DNA of 45,957 nucleotides from Staphylococcus edaphicus (lineage in GTDB: Bacteria; Bacillota; Bacilli; Staphylococcales; Staphylococcaceae), in contig NZ_MRZN01000020.1 in assembly GCF_002614725.1 (NCBI RefSeq), positions 1 through 45,957 on the forward strand, in the 5' to 3' direction. Shown one piece after another: positions 8,062 to 16,333 of the stretch. The translations under genes and the position numbers were made by a program. Each line of letters opens with the position of its first letter. Positions within the stretch are counted from its first letter, which is position 1. The notes beneath the pieces are model-generated. The model worked only from the letters and a program-made list of their open reading frames with translations. It was not told the DNA's origin and searched no databases.

Positions 8062-8094
8062 ATTATACTCAAAAACTAATTAAGCTTAGTTTTT
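8062..8094 (-). promoter_or_regulatory. tetR promoter -10 and palindromic operator candidate
   Basis: On the minus strand a perfect TATAAT (8062-8067) lies about 20 nt before the tetR ATG. Just upstream is the inverted repeat AAAAACTAA-N6-TTAGTTTTT (8071-8094), with 9-bp arms covering the -35/-10 spacer. This is where a repressor of its own gene would bind. No matching copy was seen in the carnitine promoter. Confidence 0.6.
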
Positions 8095-8276
8095 ATATTC
8101 GAGCAAACTATATAGGATAAATATTAAAGTTGCAACTCTCATTTTTATTATTGAAGCAAAATGCGCTGCAATATGCTTAATTATAACTAGCTAATACAAA
8201 TCGTTAGCACTGTAATATAAGGGTTAAAATCCAATTGCCATTTCATGATCAACTTTAATTTTATACTATTGATGAA

Positions 8277-8870
8277 TTAATCATTCATACCTTTACCATC
8301 TAATATATGCTCAATGTATTTTTCCACGCGATTTTTGCGTGATGCTGCTCTTTTAGCTTGTCCAATGTGAAATATATATTGTCTTTGTCTTCCTGGCGTT
8401 AATTGACTGAATGCTTCTTTTAATTTTGGCATTTCATCTAGTTTAGATTGCAACTCTTCAGGCATATCATAGTCTTCTGTCTTTTTCATAGGAACCTTTT
8501 TGCCTGATTTTTCAATTCTAATGGCCTCTTCAACATACCATTTAATTTCATCTCTGCGATTGTTGATTTCATCTAAACTCTCAAAACGTAATTGCCTTGC
8601 TGCTTGTACATTTTTAGTTTGTTGTATGAGTGATTGATACGGGTCTTCCATTATTGCCCCTTTTTCAAAAAGCAAAGCGCAATAGTGTTTAAAATCCTGT
8701 ATAATAACAACATTTTTATTTTCAAATGTGTAACAAGGGTGCATCCATTTATAATCTTCTTCTAATTCGGTTTCTCTTATTATTTCACGCAATATTTTAA
8801 ATTCATTTTGCCATTGTTTTAATCTTTCTATAAAAGCATTCACTTTAATATTATCTTTTTCATTAGTCAT
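8277..8870 (-). CDS. YdeI/OmpD-associated family protein (DUF1801-type N-terminus)
   Basis: 197 residues from the ATG at 8870, chosen because AGAGG sits 10 nt before it; the frame could begin three codons earlier at GTG, but that overlaps the ribosome site. The first half resembles DUF1801 (YKWMHPCYTFENKNVVIIQDFKHYCALLFEKGA). The second half resembles the YdeI C-terminal domain (MPEELQSKLDEMPKLKEAFSQLTPGRQRQYIFHIGQAKRAASR). No signal peptide or membrane segment is present. Members are small cytoplasmic proteins of unclear role, sometimes linked to peptide or bacteriocin tolerance. It stands alone; the 235 bases after it (8042-8276) hold only the tetR promoter and AT-rich sequence. Confidence 0.75.
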   Translation of the reverse strand: MTNEKDNIKVNAFIERLKQWQNEFKILREIIRETELEEDYKWMHPCYTFENKNVVIIQDFKHYCALLFEKGAIMEDPYQSLIQQTKNVQAARQLRFESLDEINNRRDEIKWYVEEAIRIEKSGKKVPMKKTEDYDMPEELQSKLDEMPKLKEAFSQLTPGRQRQYIFHIGQAKRAASRKNRVEKYIEHILDGKGMND

Positions 8871-9003
8871 AAAAATCACACCTCTTAATCATTTTTTAAT
8901 AACTTTATTCTACTATGAAATGCTTTATTTTATCTATAAATAGTCTTTCCAGTAATTATTGTTTTGTTTTCCGATTGTTTTGGTAGGAATTGAGACGCGT
9001 TTA

Positions 9004-9012
9004 TGCTATAAT
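9004..9012 (+). promoter_or_regulatory. Extended -10 promoter of the APC permease
   Basis: TGCTATAAT (9004-9012) is an extended -10 element (TGn before a perfect TATAAT). The -35 region is poor. The message would have a leader of about 40 nt before the AGAGGTGA ribosome site at 9045-9052. Confidence 0.65.
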
Positions 9013-9056
9013 TTTTTTATTATTTTTATAAATACATAGAATATAGAGGTGATTAA

Positions 9057-10415
9057 ATGCAACAAGCAACAAATTTAAAAAGCGTATTAGGTTTAACAGA
9101 TGTATTAGGCATTGCCATAGGACAAATTATCGGGGCCGGCGTGATGTCATTGACTGGTATTGGAATCCAAATGACTGGCAGTGGTATTACGCCTGCTTTT
9201 ATATTATCAGCAATAATCACATTACTAACGATGTTTCCAATTGCAATATTAGGATCAACACTTCCTACTACAGGTGGTATGTATCAGTATACAAGTCGCT
9301 TGTTGTCACCCAAAATTGGTATCTTTTGGTTATTATTATTTATACTTTTGCAAGTCACATTATCTTTATATGCTTTATCATTCGCACAATACTTAGAAGG
9401 TCTGCTTCCAGGTTTGCCTGTTAGAGTTGTCGCATTTACCTTACTAACGATTTTATTCATAGTTAATATCGTGGGCATCAAATCTGCGTCTGTCATTGGT
9501 AACCTGATGGTTATTATATTGATCATTGCATTATTTTGTTTTATTATATTTGGCCTACCACATGTTAATTTCGGTGTATTTAATATACATTCCATGCTAC
9601 CAGAAGGTTTCGCTGGTTTCTTCACTGCCGTGGGTCTTGTATCATTTGCAACTGGAGGTGCACAAGTTGTCGCTGAATTAGGTGGTGAAATGAAAAATCC
9701 CAAAAGAGATATTCCAATTGTAATTATAGTGGCTACCATCTTTGTAGGATTATTATATGCCTTTATCGCCTCTATAGCTGTTGGTGTCTTGCCTATACCA
9801 GAAGTCGCAGGCAGACCACTGACAAGTGTTGCTCAAGAGGTATTACCTACGCCCATATTCATCTTTTTTATGGTTGGTGGCGCTATGTTCGCATTAGCGA
9901 CGACACTCAATTCAACCTTTACTTGGGTTACGAAAAGCTTATTGGTCGCAATCCACGATGGGTACCTGCCCAAGAAATTAGGCGATGTAAATAAACGCTT
10001 TGGCACACCTCATTGGCTTTTATTACTTTTTTATATTATCGGTGCACTACCCATTCTTACAGGTGTTTCTTTAAATGTTGTAGCACAGTTAGGCACAGGA
10101 ATTTCATTAATTGTCTTTGCATTTCCAGCTTTAGCAGTAACTCAATTACCTAAAAAATATCCAACAGCCTACAATCACTCGCCATTTAAATTACCCTATC
10201 CAATGCTTGTGACCATAGCAGCAGTTGCTATCATTATATTATTGTATCAATCTTATTTATTAATTTCTGATTTAAATATCGGTTACATTATAGGGACCTT
10301 AATTTACATTTCAGTTTCCGCAATTATTGCACTTATTTCTAATAATAAAAATAATATATCAATTAATGACATTCGTATAAATACTACTCAGTCTTTTGAA
10401 AAATCAAATTTATAA
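9057..10415 (+). CDS. APC-family amino acid permease
   Basis: 452 residues, strongly hydrophobic throughout, about 12 membrane segments. The start (LKSVLGLTDVLGIAIGQIIGAGVMSLTGIG) is the typical APC TM1 with the GxG substrate loop, and FATGGAQVVAELGGEMKNPKRDIP is the conserved TM6-TM7 stretch. It should exchange or import an amino acid or amine; the substrate cannot be named. It is a single-gene unit with its own promoter and terminator, convergent with the MFS gene. The C-terminal 25 residues are hydrophilic and Asn-rich. Confidence 0.85.
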   Translation: MQQATNLKSVLGLTDVLGIAIGQIIGAGVMSLTGIGIQMTGSGITPAFILSAIITLLTMFPIAILGSTLPTTGGMYQYTSRLLSPKIGIFWLLLFILLQVTLSLYALSFAQYLEGLLPGLPVRVVAFTLLTILFIVNIVGIKSASVIGNLMVIILIIALFCFIIFGLPHVNFGVFNIHSMLPEGFAGFFTAVGLVSFATGGAQVVAELGGEMKNPKRDIPIVIIVATIFVGLLYAFIASIAVGVLPIPEVAGRPLTSVAQEVLPTPIFIFFMVGGAMFALATTLNSTFTWVTKSLLVAIHDGYLPKKLGDVNKRFGTPHWLLLLFYIIGALPILTGVSLNVVAQLGTGISLIVFAFPALAVTQLPKKYPTAYNHSPFKLPYPMLVTIAAVAIIILLYQSYLLISDLNIGYIIGTLIYISVSAIIALISNNKNNISINDIRINTTQSFEKSNL

Positions 10416-10421
10416 TATAAA

Positions 10422-10472
10422 AATAGTGGGCATACATTACTGCTACTTAGTTAGTAATGTATGCCCACTATT
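10422..10472. terminator. Bidirectional terminator between convergent genes
   Basis: A perfect 20-bp stem (10422-10441 with 10453-10472), core GTGGGCATACATTAC, encloses an 11-nt loop. It lies between the stop of the plus-strand permease and the stop of the minus-strand MFS gene and can serve both, although neither T tract is long. Confidence 0.85.
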
Positions 10473-10502
10473 ATCATCTAATGCACTTTAATGATTTTAT
10501 AT

Positions 10503-11675
10503 TTAGGCTCTATGATATTTTTCAACTTGTTTTAGACTGATGATTAAAATTAATGCTAATAACGCAATTGCTGCACTAAAATATGTTGTAGCTAACACAT
10601 CTATTTTAGACACAACTAAACCACCGACAATACCACCGATACCAATACCTGCATTCAAGCTCGACATATTCCAGCTCATCACTTGGCTTGTATCACCTTC
10701 AACATGTTCGATAATACCGCTTTGAACTGCTGGGTTTGTACTCCACTGCATGATATTCCATATGAAGATAACCATTAATAACAATCCTGTTCCAGGTAAG
10801 AATAAATTCAGTATCAACATCATCGTAATAAATAATGATGTTGCAATAATCAACCAACGTTTACTTGTTAATCTATCTGAAAGGAATCCTCCCATTGACG
10901 TTCCAATTACACCAGCAACCCCATTGATTAATAGCGTAATTGATACAAAAGATAAATCATGACCGCTAGATAGCATTAGTGGATTTATATATATAAATGT
11001 TACAGAATTTGCAACAAGTAATAAAAATGTGATACCTAAAAATTTAATTACTTCTGCCGGTCTTAATACTTTAGAATAGCTGCTTTCACGTTTCTGAGTG
11101 CCAGCCTCTGTACTTACTGTTTGATATTGTGGGTGCGGAACATAGAAATACATCAATATTCCAACTAATACGCTGATAATCACTATAAATATGAATGTAT
11201 ATCTCCATCCAACTAAATCACCAATGATAGTTCCAATAGGCACTCCAAGCACATTTGCACCGCTAAATCCTGAATAAACAATACCAATCATTTTCCCGCG
11301 ATGTTGAGGGGCAGTTAATAACGCCGTTAACGCTAATATTTTCACTACTATAAGCGCTGCTGCTGCAGATGAAATAATACGTCCAAATACTAAAACCGTA
11401 AAGTTAGGGGCAACTGCAATGATAACATTTCCGGCAATAAACACTAATAATGCCCATAATAATACTGGCCTTGGCGAAAATCGATTTGTTAATTTCACTA
11501 GGATAGGTCCTGCAATGGCAAATGTAATTGCATAAAGTGTCACTAATTGACCTATAATCGCTTCGGAAACATGCAAATCATTACTCATTAAATTCATGAT
11601 CCCAGCAACCATCATTTCAACCATACCTACGATAAAGATACTCAAAATAAAGGTAGCAATTCGCATAACTGACAT
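10503..11675 (-). CDS. MFS transporter (DHA1, AraJ/YdhP-like)
   Basis: 390 residues with about 12 membrane segments. The start MRIATFILSIFIVGMVEMMVAGI, the motif A-like loop (LTNRFSPRPVLL) and motif C-like GIVYSGFSGANVLGVPIGTIIGDLVGWR match drug:H+ antiporter-1 exporters such as AraJ/YdhP. The substrate is unknown: a drug, sugar or purine efflux role are all seen in relatives. AGGAG precedes the ATG. A good promoter with an overlapping inverted repeat lies upstream, so it is probably repressor-controlled. Confidence 0.83.
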   Translation of the reverse strand: MSVMRIATFILSIFIVGMVEMMVAGIMNLMSNDLHVSEAIIGQLVTLYAITFAIAGPILVKLTNRFSPRPVLLWALLVFIAGNVIIAVAPNFTVLVFGRIISSAAAALIVVKILALTALLTAPQHRGKMIGIVYSGFSGANVLGVPIGTIIGDLVGWRYTFIFIVIISVLVGILMYFYVPHPQYQTVSTEAGTQKRESSYSKVLRPAEVIKFLGITFLLLVANSVTFIYINPLMLSSGHDLSFVSITLLINGVAGVIGTSMGGFLSDRLTSKRWLIIATSLFITMMLILNLFLPGTGLLLMVIFIWNIMQWSTNPAVQSGIIEHVEGDTSQVMSWNMSSLNAGIGIGGIVGGLVVSKIDVLATTYFSAAIALLALILIISLKQVEKYHRA

Positions 11676-11702
11676 ATTTTCACTCCTCTCTTAAATAAAA
11701 TG

Positions 11703-11751
11703 GGTTTATACATAACCATTATATTATAAACCATACGTCAACACGTTTGAA
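11703..11751 (-). promoter_or_regulatory. MFS gene promoter with overlapping inverted repeat
   Basis: On the minus strand, -35 TTCAAA (11746-11751) and a perfect -10 TATAAT (11723-11728) are 17 nt apart. The inverted repeat GGTTTATA (11703-11710) / TATAAACC (11725-11732) overlaps the -10 and the start site, the position of a repressor operator. The regulator is not evident nearby. Confidence 0.65.
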
Positions 11752-11795
11752 CACTTTTTATGTAGTGCAATATTCAAATTTTTTGCAATAGAAAA

Positions 11796-11828
11796 AGAGT
11801 CTGTGACATTATTGATTCGTCTCAGACT
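11796..11828. repeat. GAGTCTGnGACAT-type staphylococcal intergenic repeat
   Basis: GAGTCTGTGACATT followed by CAGACTC forms a hairpin with 7-bp arms. A related copy (GAGTCCGGGACATAAA) occurs at the right end of the window, around 45832. I recall this as a common intergenic word in staphylococci. It probably ends the upstream minus-strand fetAB message together with the tandem repeats beside it. Confidence 0.55.
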
Positions 11829-11838
11829 CCTTAAAGAC

Positions 11839-11958
11839 CCACTTCTCAATTTATTGAGTTAGTGGGGCTTATGCATGAGCTTTAGCTCAGGTATTCCTCT
11901 AAACCACTTCTCAATTTATTGAGTTAGTGGGTCTTATGCATGAGCTTTAGCTCAGGTA
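11839..11958. repeat. Two tandem 55-bp direct repeats containing hairpins
   Basis: Copy 1 is 11839-11893 and copy 2 is 11904-11958, a 65-nt period. They differ at one base (G or T after AGTGGG). Each folds into CCACT-CTCAA / TTGAG-AGTGG with a small internal bulge, and then a TGAGC-TTTA-GCTCA hairpin. No open frame of note covers them. The remaining gap up to 12113 is AT-rich with nothing else recognised. Confidence 0.85.
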
Positions 11959-12113
11959 ATCTTTTTATACTATTTCAATTCTAGTCATCCTTGATTCGAT
12001 GAGACGTAAAATTTTTTTAATAAAATCAGATTTCAGCCGCCATTCCCATGTTCTGTATAAACTTGAGTCATTTATGTCAAAACTTGTTTTTATATGTTAT
12101 TAACTCATTCACT

Positions 12114-12887
12114 TCATTCGTCTTCTTGTTTCAAATGCCGACCGATCAATTGATCACGATGATTAAAGAATTGTTTATAACTTAAATACGTAGCAATTAA
12201 TGCTGACATGATAGTTGCAGTTGTATGAATAAATACAACCATCAATTGAAACTTAACTGCTTGCAATGGCGCAACACCACCAATAATTAATCCAGTCATC
12301 ATACCTGGAATCGAAACAATACCATACGTCTTAACGGAATCAATCGTCGGTACAATCGCTGTCTTTACACTGTTACGAATCGTTTCTTTAGAAGAAAGCT
12401 TAGGATTTGCTCCAAGCGCTAACTTCGATTCGATTTGACTCATTTCTTGCACAAATTCCCTATCTAAATTTTGGTATGCTAAATTAATCGCAATCAAACC
12501 ATTACTTCCTAACATCCCTGCAATCGGAATGACTTCATTAGGTTTAAATTGAATGGCTCCTGTTAAAATCACACCAATTAAAGGTAAAGCTACACCTACA
12601 AAAATAGCGACAAACGAAATCCAAAACACATGATGCATGACTGGAGATGCCCTACTCATAGTATTCCAAGAAGCATTAATGATAATGATTAATACAAATA
12701 CTACTAACAACCACGCTTGGTTTACGCCAAATATAAAATGTAAAAGATAGCCTAGTATAATTAATTGGATAATTGCTCTTACTGTTGCTGTTAATAAATC
12801 TTTAATAATATGTAACTTTTCTTTATACGAAACAATAATGGGAAAAAGTAACAGCAGACCCGTCAATGCTAAAGCAGTAGTACTCAT
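12114..12887 (-). CDS. fetB: FetB-type ABC transporter permease (UPF0014)
   Basis: 257 residues with about seven membrane segments. The word LIILGYLLHFIFG near residue 45, then NASWNTMSRASP and PGMMTGLIIGGVAPLQAVKFQLMVVFIH, match the FetB/YbbM permease family. In E. coli FetAB exports iron and protects against oxidative stress. The gene overlaps fetA by four bases (ATGA) and forms a two-gene operon. Whether the cargo is iron here is inference. Confidence 0.82.
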   Translation of the reverse strand: MSTTALALTGLLLLFPIIVSYKEKLHIIKDLLTATVRAIIQLIILGYLLHFIFGVNQAWLLVVFVLIIIINASWNTMSRASPVMHHVFWISFVAIFVGVALPLIGVILTGAIQFKPNEVIPIAGMLGSNGLIAINLAYQNLDREFVQEMSQIESKLALGANPKLSSKETIRNSVKTAIVPTIDSVKTYGIVSIPGMMTGLIIGGVAPLQAVKFQLMVVFIHTTATIMSALIATYLSYKQFFNHRDQLIGRHLKQEDE

Positions 12888-13534
12888 GATAAATGCTCCT
12901 CCTTATCAATTTTGCCATCGACAATTCTCACTTTTCTTTTAAAGTGTCTATTACTTTGGTCATTACTATGTGTTATCCATAAAATTGCCACACCTTCATC
13001 TGCTAATTTAAAGATTAAAGACTCAATGTTTTCACTATTATGCACATCTAATGCGCTTGTGGCTTCGTCTAAAAGCAAGATTTTCGGTGTGTACATAAGT
13101 TGTCGCGCAATCGTGATACGTTGCCGTTCTCCTCCTGACAAATGTTCTACCCGGGTATTAAAATGATAATGTCCTAAACCAACTGCTTTCAATAAGCGTT
13201 TAGCTTGTTTGCGATCAAATTTATCTCCTCTAATTTCTGCCGGAAAAGCTAAATTTTCACCAATTGTCCTATCAAATAAATCACTTTCTTGTAGCAGATA
13301 ACTCACTTCCATACGTAATTGTTCTGGATTTATTTGTTCATATGGTTTGTCATTAAAATAAATTTCACCCTCTGTTGGACTTATTAAATTATTAATCAAA
13401 CGCAATAGCGTACTCTTACCGCTTCCAGAAGGACCTACAATTGCTATAGTGTCCCCTTGTTCGACCTTCAAATTTATATCATTGATAATGTTTCGATTAT
13501 CTATTGTGTATGATATATTTTTCAGTTCTAACAT
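12884..13534 (-). CDS. fetA: FetA-type ABC transporter ATPase
   Basis: 216-residue ABC ATPase with Walker A GPSGSGKS, Q loop LLQESDLFD, signature LSGGERQR, Walker B ILLLDEATSAL and switch histidine (ILWITHSND). It is compact, as usual for FetA/YbbL. It pairs with the downstream FetB permease, with overlapping stop and start. The ribosome site is AAGGGTGA seven bases before the ATG. Confidence 0.85.
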   Translation of the reverse strand: MLELKNISYTIDNRNIINDINLKVEQGDTIAIVGPSGSGKSTLLRLINNLISPTEGEIYFNDKPYEQINPEQLRMEVSYLLQESDLFDRTIGENLAFPAEIRGDKFDRKQAKRLLKAVGLGHYHFNTRVEHLSGGERQRITIARQLMYTPKILLLDEATSALDVHNSENIESLIFKLADEGVAILWITHSNDQSNRHFKRKVRIVDGKIDKEEHLS

Positions 13535-13619
13535 AGCTATTCACCCTTTTTTAATTACTCACAGTATTATTCCCTAAGTTATCGATTTTAATAATATCTG
13601 ATATCGATTTCTTCTAAAA

Positions 13620-14402
13620 TTATTTTAGAAGAACAATTGCTATAAATGATACAAGATTATTTAATGCGTGCAATGTTATTGAGACAGCTAGATTCATTCC
13701 ACTTTTTACATAGACAAATACTAAACCAGCACCAATGATTAGATAACTGCCAATTTCAAATGGTGAATTTGCACCTAGTACATGGACACCTGCAAATAAT
13801 ATAACTGACAGTATTGAAGCAACGGTATATGTTATTTTTTTACCTAGCTCGTGAATAATTAAATGTCTAAATAGTAATTCTTCAATAATTGGTGTAAGTA
13901 TTACAATATCAACAAATAAAAATGGTAACATCAAATTATTATCAAACATTTCTTCTAAAAGCATCTGATTTTGTGTTTCATTGAATTGAAGCGATTCAGG
14001 TAAAAATTCGACCATCCATTCATATAGACTAATTAAACCAAGCGTCATTACATAAGTACCGACAATTATAAAAAAATATTTTCTTATTGCTTTAAAACGG
14101 TTCCTTGTAATAACTATTAGATGATCTTTAAAATGCATGAGATAAAAACTATATAATATTACAATTTCAGCAATTACACTCGCTGTGATTAAAATATTTT
14201 CATCACTTAGCAAAGCTTCATTTTTGAAATCAAAAAGAGTGAACACAATATATAGCGAAGCTAATAATAAAAGTGGAATAATATTATTTGCCACTAAATA
14301 AATTGGAATCAGCCAAAAATCTCTTTTTACAATTTTTTTACTACTCCACTCACTTCTATTTTGAAGATTACTCTCCGCTGATGAGATTGATTTTCCAGTC
14401 AT
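13620..14402 (-). CDS. CPBP-family intramembrane metalloprotease
   Basis: 260 residues with about seven or eight hydrophobic segments. The three CPBP (CAAX protease / bacteriocin-processing) motifs are present in the C-terminal half: EELLFRH (EExxxR), FAGVHVLG, and HALNN. The Glu pair and two His are the proposed metal-site residues. A hydrophilic N-terminus of about 25 residues precedes the first membrane segment. Substrate unknown. The stop codon lies inside a CTTCTAAAA / TTTTAGAAG hairpin (13611-13631) that lacks a U tract. It is divergent from the glutamate-synthase-like gene. Confidence 0.85.
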   Translation of the reverse strand: MTGKSISSAESNLQNRSEWSSKKIVKRDFWLIPIYLVANNIIPLLLLASLYIVFTLFDFKNEALLSDENILITASVIAEIVILYSFYLMHFKDHLIVITRNRFKAIRKYFFIIVGTYVMTLGLISLYEWMVEFLPESLQFNETQNQMLLEEMFDNNLMLPFLFVDIVILTPIIEELLFRHLIIHELGKKITYTVASILSVILFAGVHVLGANSPFEIGSYLIIGAGLVFVYVKSGMNLAVSITLHALNNLVSFIAIVLLK

Positions 14403-14596
14403 ATGACACCTTCTTTATCAGGATATACTCTAAATATATCACGTATTTTTATAGCATATTTACTATTTATTAAATATTTTATCATCTTCCTTTTAAAAAT
14501 ATTATAAATTTAAATAACTTACTTATGTGGTTCTTAATTACGTTGTAATATGTTTAATTTGGTGTACTATATAATTAACTGAAGGGGGATGTTTTT

Positions 14597-16180
14597 ATGA
14601 CTTTATTAACTGTATTGCAATTTATTGTTAATATGATAATCGTCATATTTTTATTAATCATGTTAGTTATGGGAGCGGTGTTGCTTTTTAAAGATAAGCA
14701 CCAAAAACAACATAGCGTGCTTCGTAATTATCCACTACTCGCACGCATCCGCTATTTCGGAGAAAAAATTGGTCCTGAATTACGTCAATATCTCTTTTTA
14801 CCTGATACTAAGGGCAAACCATTTTCAAGAAATGACTTCACAAATATTGTAATTGCCGGCAAATATAATTCAAGAATGACAAGTTTTGGTACGCAGCATG
14901 ACTATGAAGATGGCTTTTTTATTCAAAACACAATGTTCCCATTACAAACAACTGAACTTCACATCGATCAATCACCTATGATTTCATCTTTTATCTATAA
15001 AATTGATAACGAACGCCTGTTTAATCGTGATGAACATAGACTCAAAACAGAAATAGATCCTTACTATTTATCTGATGAAGACCAGATTGTAATTGGCGCT
15101 AATTTACCACATCCATTCAAATTGAAACGTTTAGTAGGTCAATCTGGGATGAGTTATGGCGCTTTAGGTAGCCATGCTATTACCGCACTTTCAAAAGGAT
15201 TGGGACAGGCTGGCACATGGATGAATACAGGAGAAGGTGGTTTGTCTAAACACCATCTTGCAGGTGATGTGGATATTATATTTCAAATTGGACCGGGACT
15301 ATTTGGTGTTCGCAATAAAGCAGGGCAGTTTGATCAACAAGCCTTTATTAAATTATCGCATCATGACCGTATTAAAGCATTTGAAATCAAATTGGCACAA
15401 GGTGCAAAAACGCGTGGTGGACATATGCAAGGTAATAAAGTCACAGATGAAATTGCCTCTATAAGAAAAGTTGAACCTTGGGTAACAATTAATTCACCCA
15501 ACCGTTTTGATCATATCGATAGTCCAGAAACTTTACTGAATTGGGTACATCATTTACAACGCATTGGACAAAAACCTGTTGGATTTAAAATTGTAATCAG
15601 TAAAGTTAGTGAAGTAGAAAAACTTATTCGTACAATGGTAGATACACATCAATATCCTAGTTTCATTACCATTGATGGCGGTGAAGGTGGCACTGGAGCC
15701 ACATTCCAAGAGTTAGAAGATGGTGTTGGGTTGCCTCTATTTACTGCTTTACCAATACTTACAGCTTTATTAGAAAAATATAATATAAGAGAGCGTATTA
15801 AAGTCTTTGCATCTGGTAAACTTATCACTCCAGATAAGATTGCTATCGCCTTAGGTCTTGGTGCTGATTTGGTAAATGTAGCACGTGGTATGATGATTAG
15901 CGTCGGGTGTATTATGAGTCAGCAATGTCACATGAATACTTGTCCGGTTGGTGTTGCAACTACGGATCCTAAACGGGAAAAGGGATTAATTATCGATGAG
16001 AAAAAATATCGTGTCACCAACTTTGTCACAAGTTTACATGAAGGACTGTTTAACATCTCGGCAGCAGTCGGTGTCTCATCACCTACAAAAATCACAAAAG
16101 AACATATCATCATTAAAAATAAAGATGGTAAACTGCAGTCTATACAGGATTATAAATTAAAGTTGATTGAACATGCCTAG
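14597..16180 (+). CDS. FMN-binding glutamate synthase family protein, membrane-anchored
   Basis: 527 residues. One N-terminal membrane segment (about residues 7-32, VNMIIVIFLLIMLVMGAVLLF) precedes a GltB-type FMN/TIM-barrel domain. Clear words are GQSGMSYGALGSHAITALSKG, MNTGEGGLS, KGRG-like TRGGHMQGNKV, TIDGGEGGTGA and the cysteine cluster in CIMSQQCHMNTCPVGVAT, which in glutamate synthases binds a 3Fe-4S cluster. The amidotransferase domain of true GltB is absent, so it cannot itself use glutamine. The oxidoreductase reaction is unknown. It is a single-gene unit with ribosome site AGGGGG and a following terminator. Confidence 0.85.
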   Translation: MTLLTVLQFIVNMIIVIFLLIMLVMGAVLLFKDKHQKQHSVLRNYPLLARIRYFGEKIGPELRQYLFLPDTKGKPFSRNDFTNIVIAGKYNSRMTSFGTQHDYEDGFFIQNTMFPLQTTELHIDQSPMISSFIYKIDNERLFNRDEHRLKTEIDPYYLSDEDQIVIGANLPHPFKLKRLVGQSGMSYGALGSHAITALSKGLGQAGTWMNTGEGGLSKHHLAGDVDIIFQIGPGLFGVRNKAGQFDQQAFIKLSHHDRIKAFEIKLAQGAKTRGGHMQGNKVTDEIASIRKVEPWVTINSPNRFDHIDSPETLLNWVHHLQRIGQKPVGFKIVISKVSEVEKLIRTMVDTHQYPSFITIDGGEGGTGATFQELEDGVGLPLFTALPILTALLEKYNIRERIKVFASGKLITPDKIAIALGLGADLVNVARGMMISVGCIMSQQCHMNTCPVGVATTDPKREKGLIIDEKKYRVTNFVTSLHEGLFNISAAVGVSSPTKITKEHIIIKNKDGKLQSIQDYKLKLIEHA

Positions 16181-16271
16181 TTTATTATGTTGCTTAATCT
16201 TAAATTCAGATGTCATGATTTGTGTCCCCCAATATCCTATAATTTTTAAATGTCTAAGTCTAATCAATTAA

Positions 16272-16320
16272 ACAGAGCACAAGTCATCAAAGTTAGAATT
16301 TTTGATAACTTGTGCTCTGT
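16272..16320. terminator. Bidirectional terminator hairpin
   Basis: ACAGAGCACAAGT pairs with ACTTGTGCTCTGT, extended by ATCAAA / TTTGAT after one mismatch. It lies between the convergent glutamate-synthase-like and DsbA-like genes and can stop both. Confidence 0.8.
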
Positions 16321-16333
16321 GAGCTATATAACA

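Noticed and set aside
14403..14596. Sigma-B-like GTTTAA before the glutamate-synthase-like gene
   Set aside because: No GGGTAT-type element at proper distance; the GGGGGA further on is the ribosome site.
15237..15464. 75-codon plus-strand frame inside the glutamate-synthase-like gene
   Set aside because: It is an out-of-frame shadow of a well-conserved domain.
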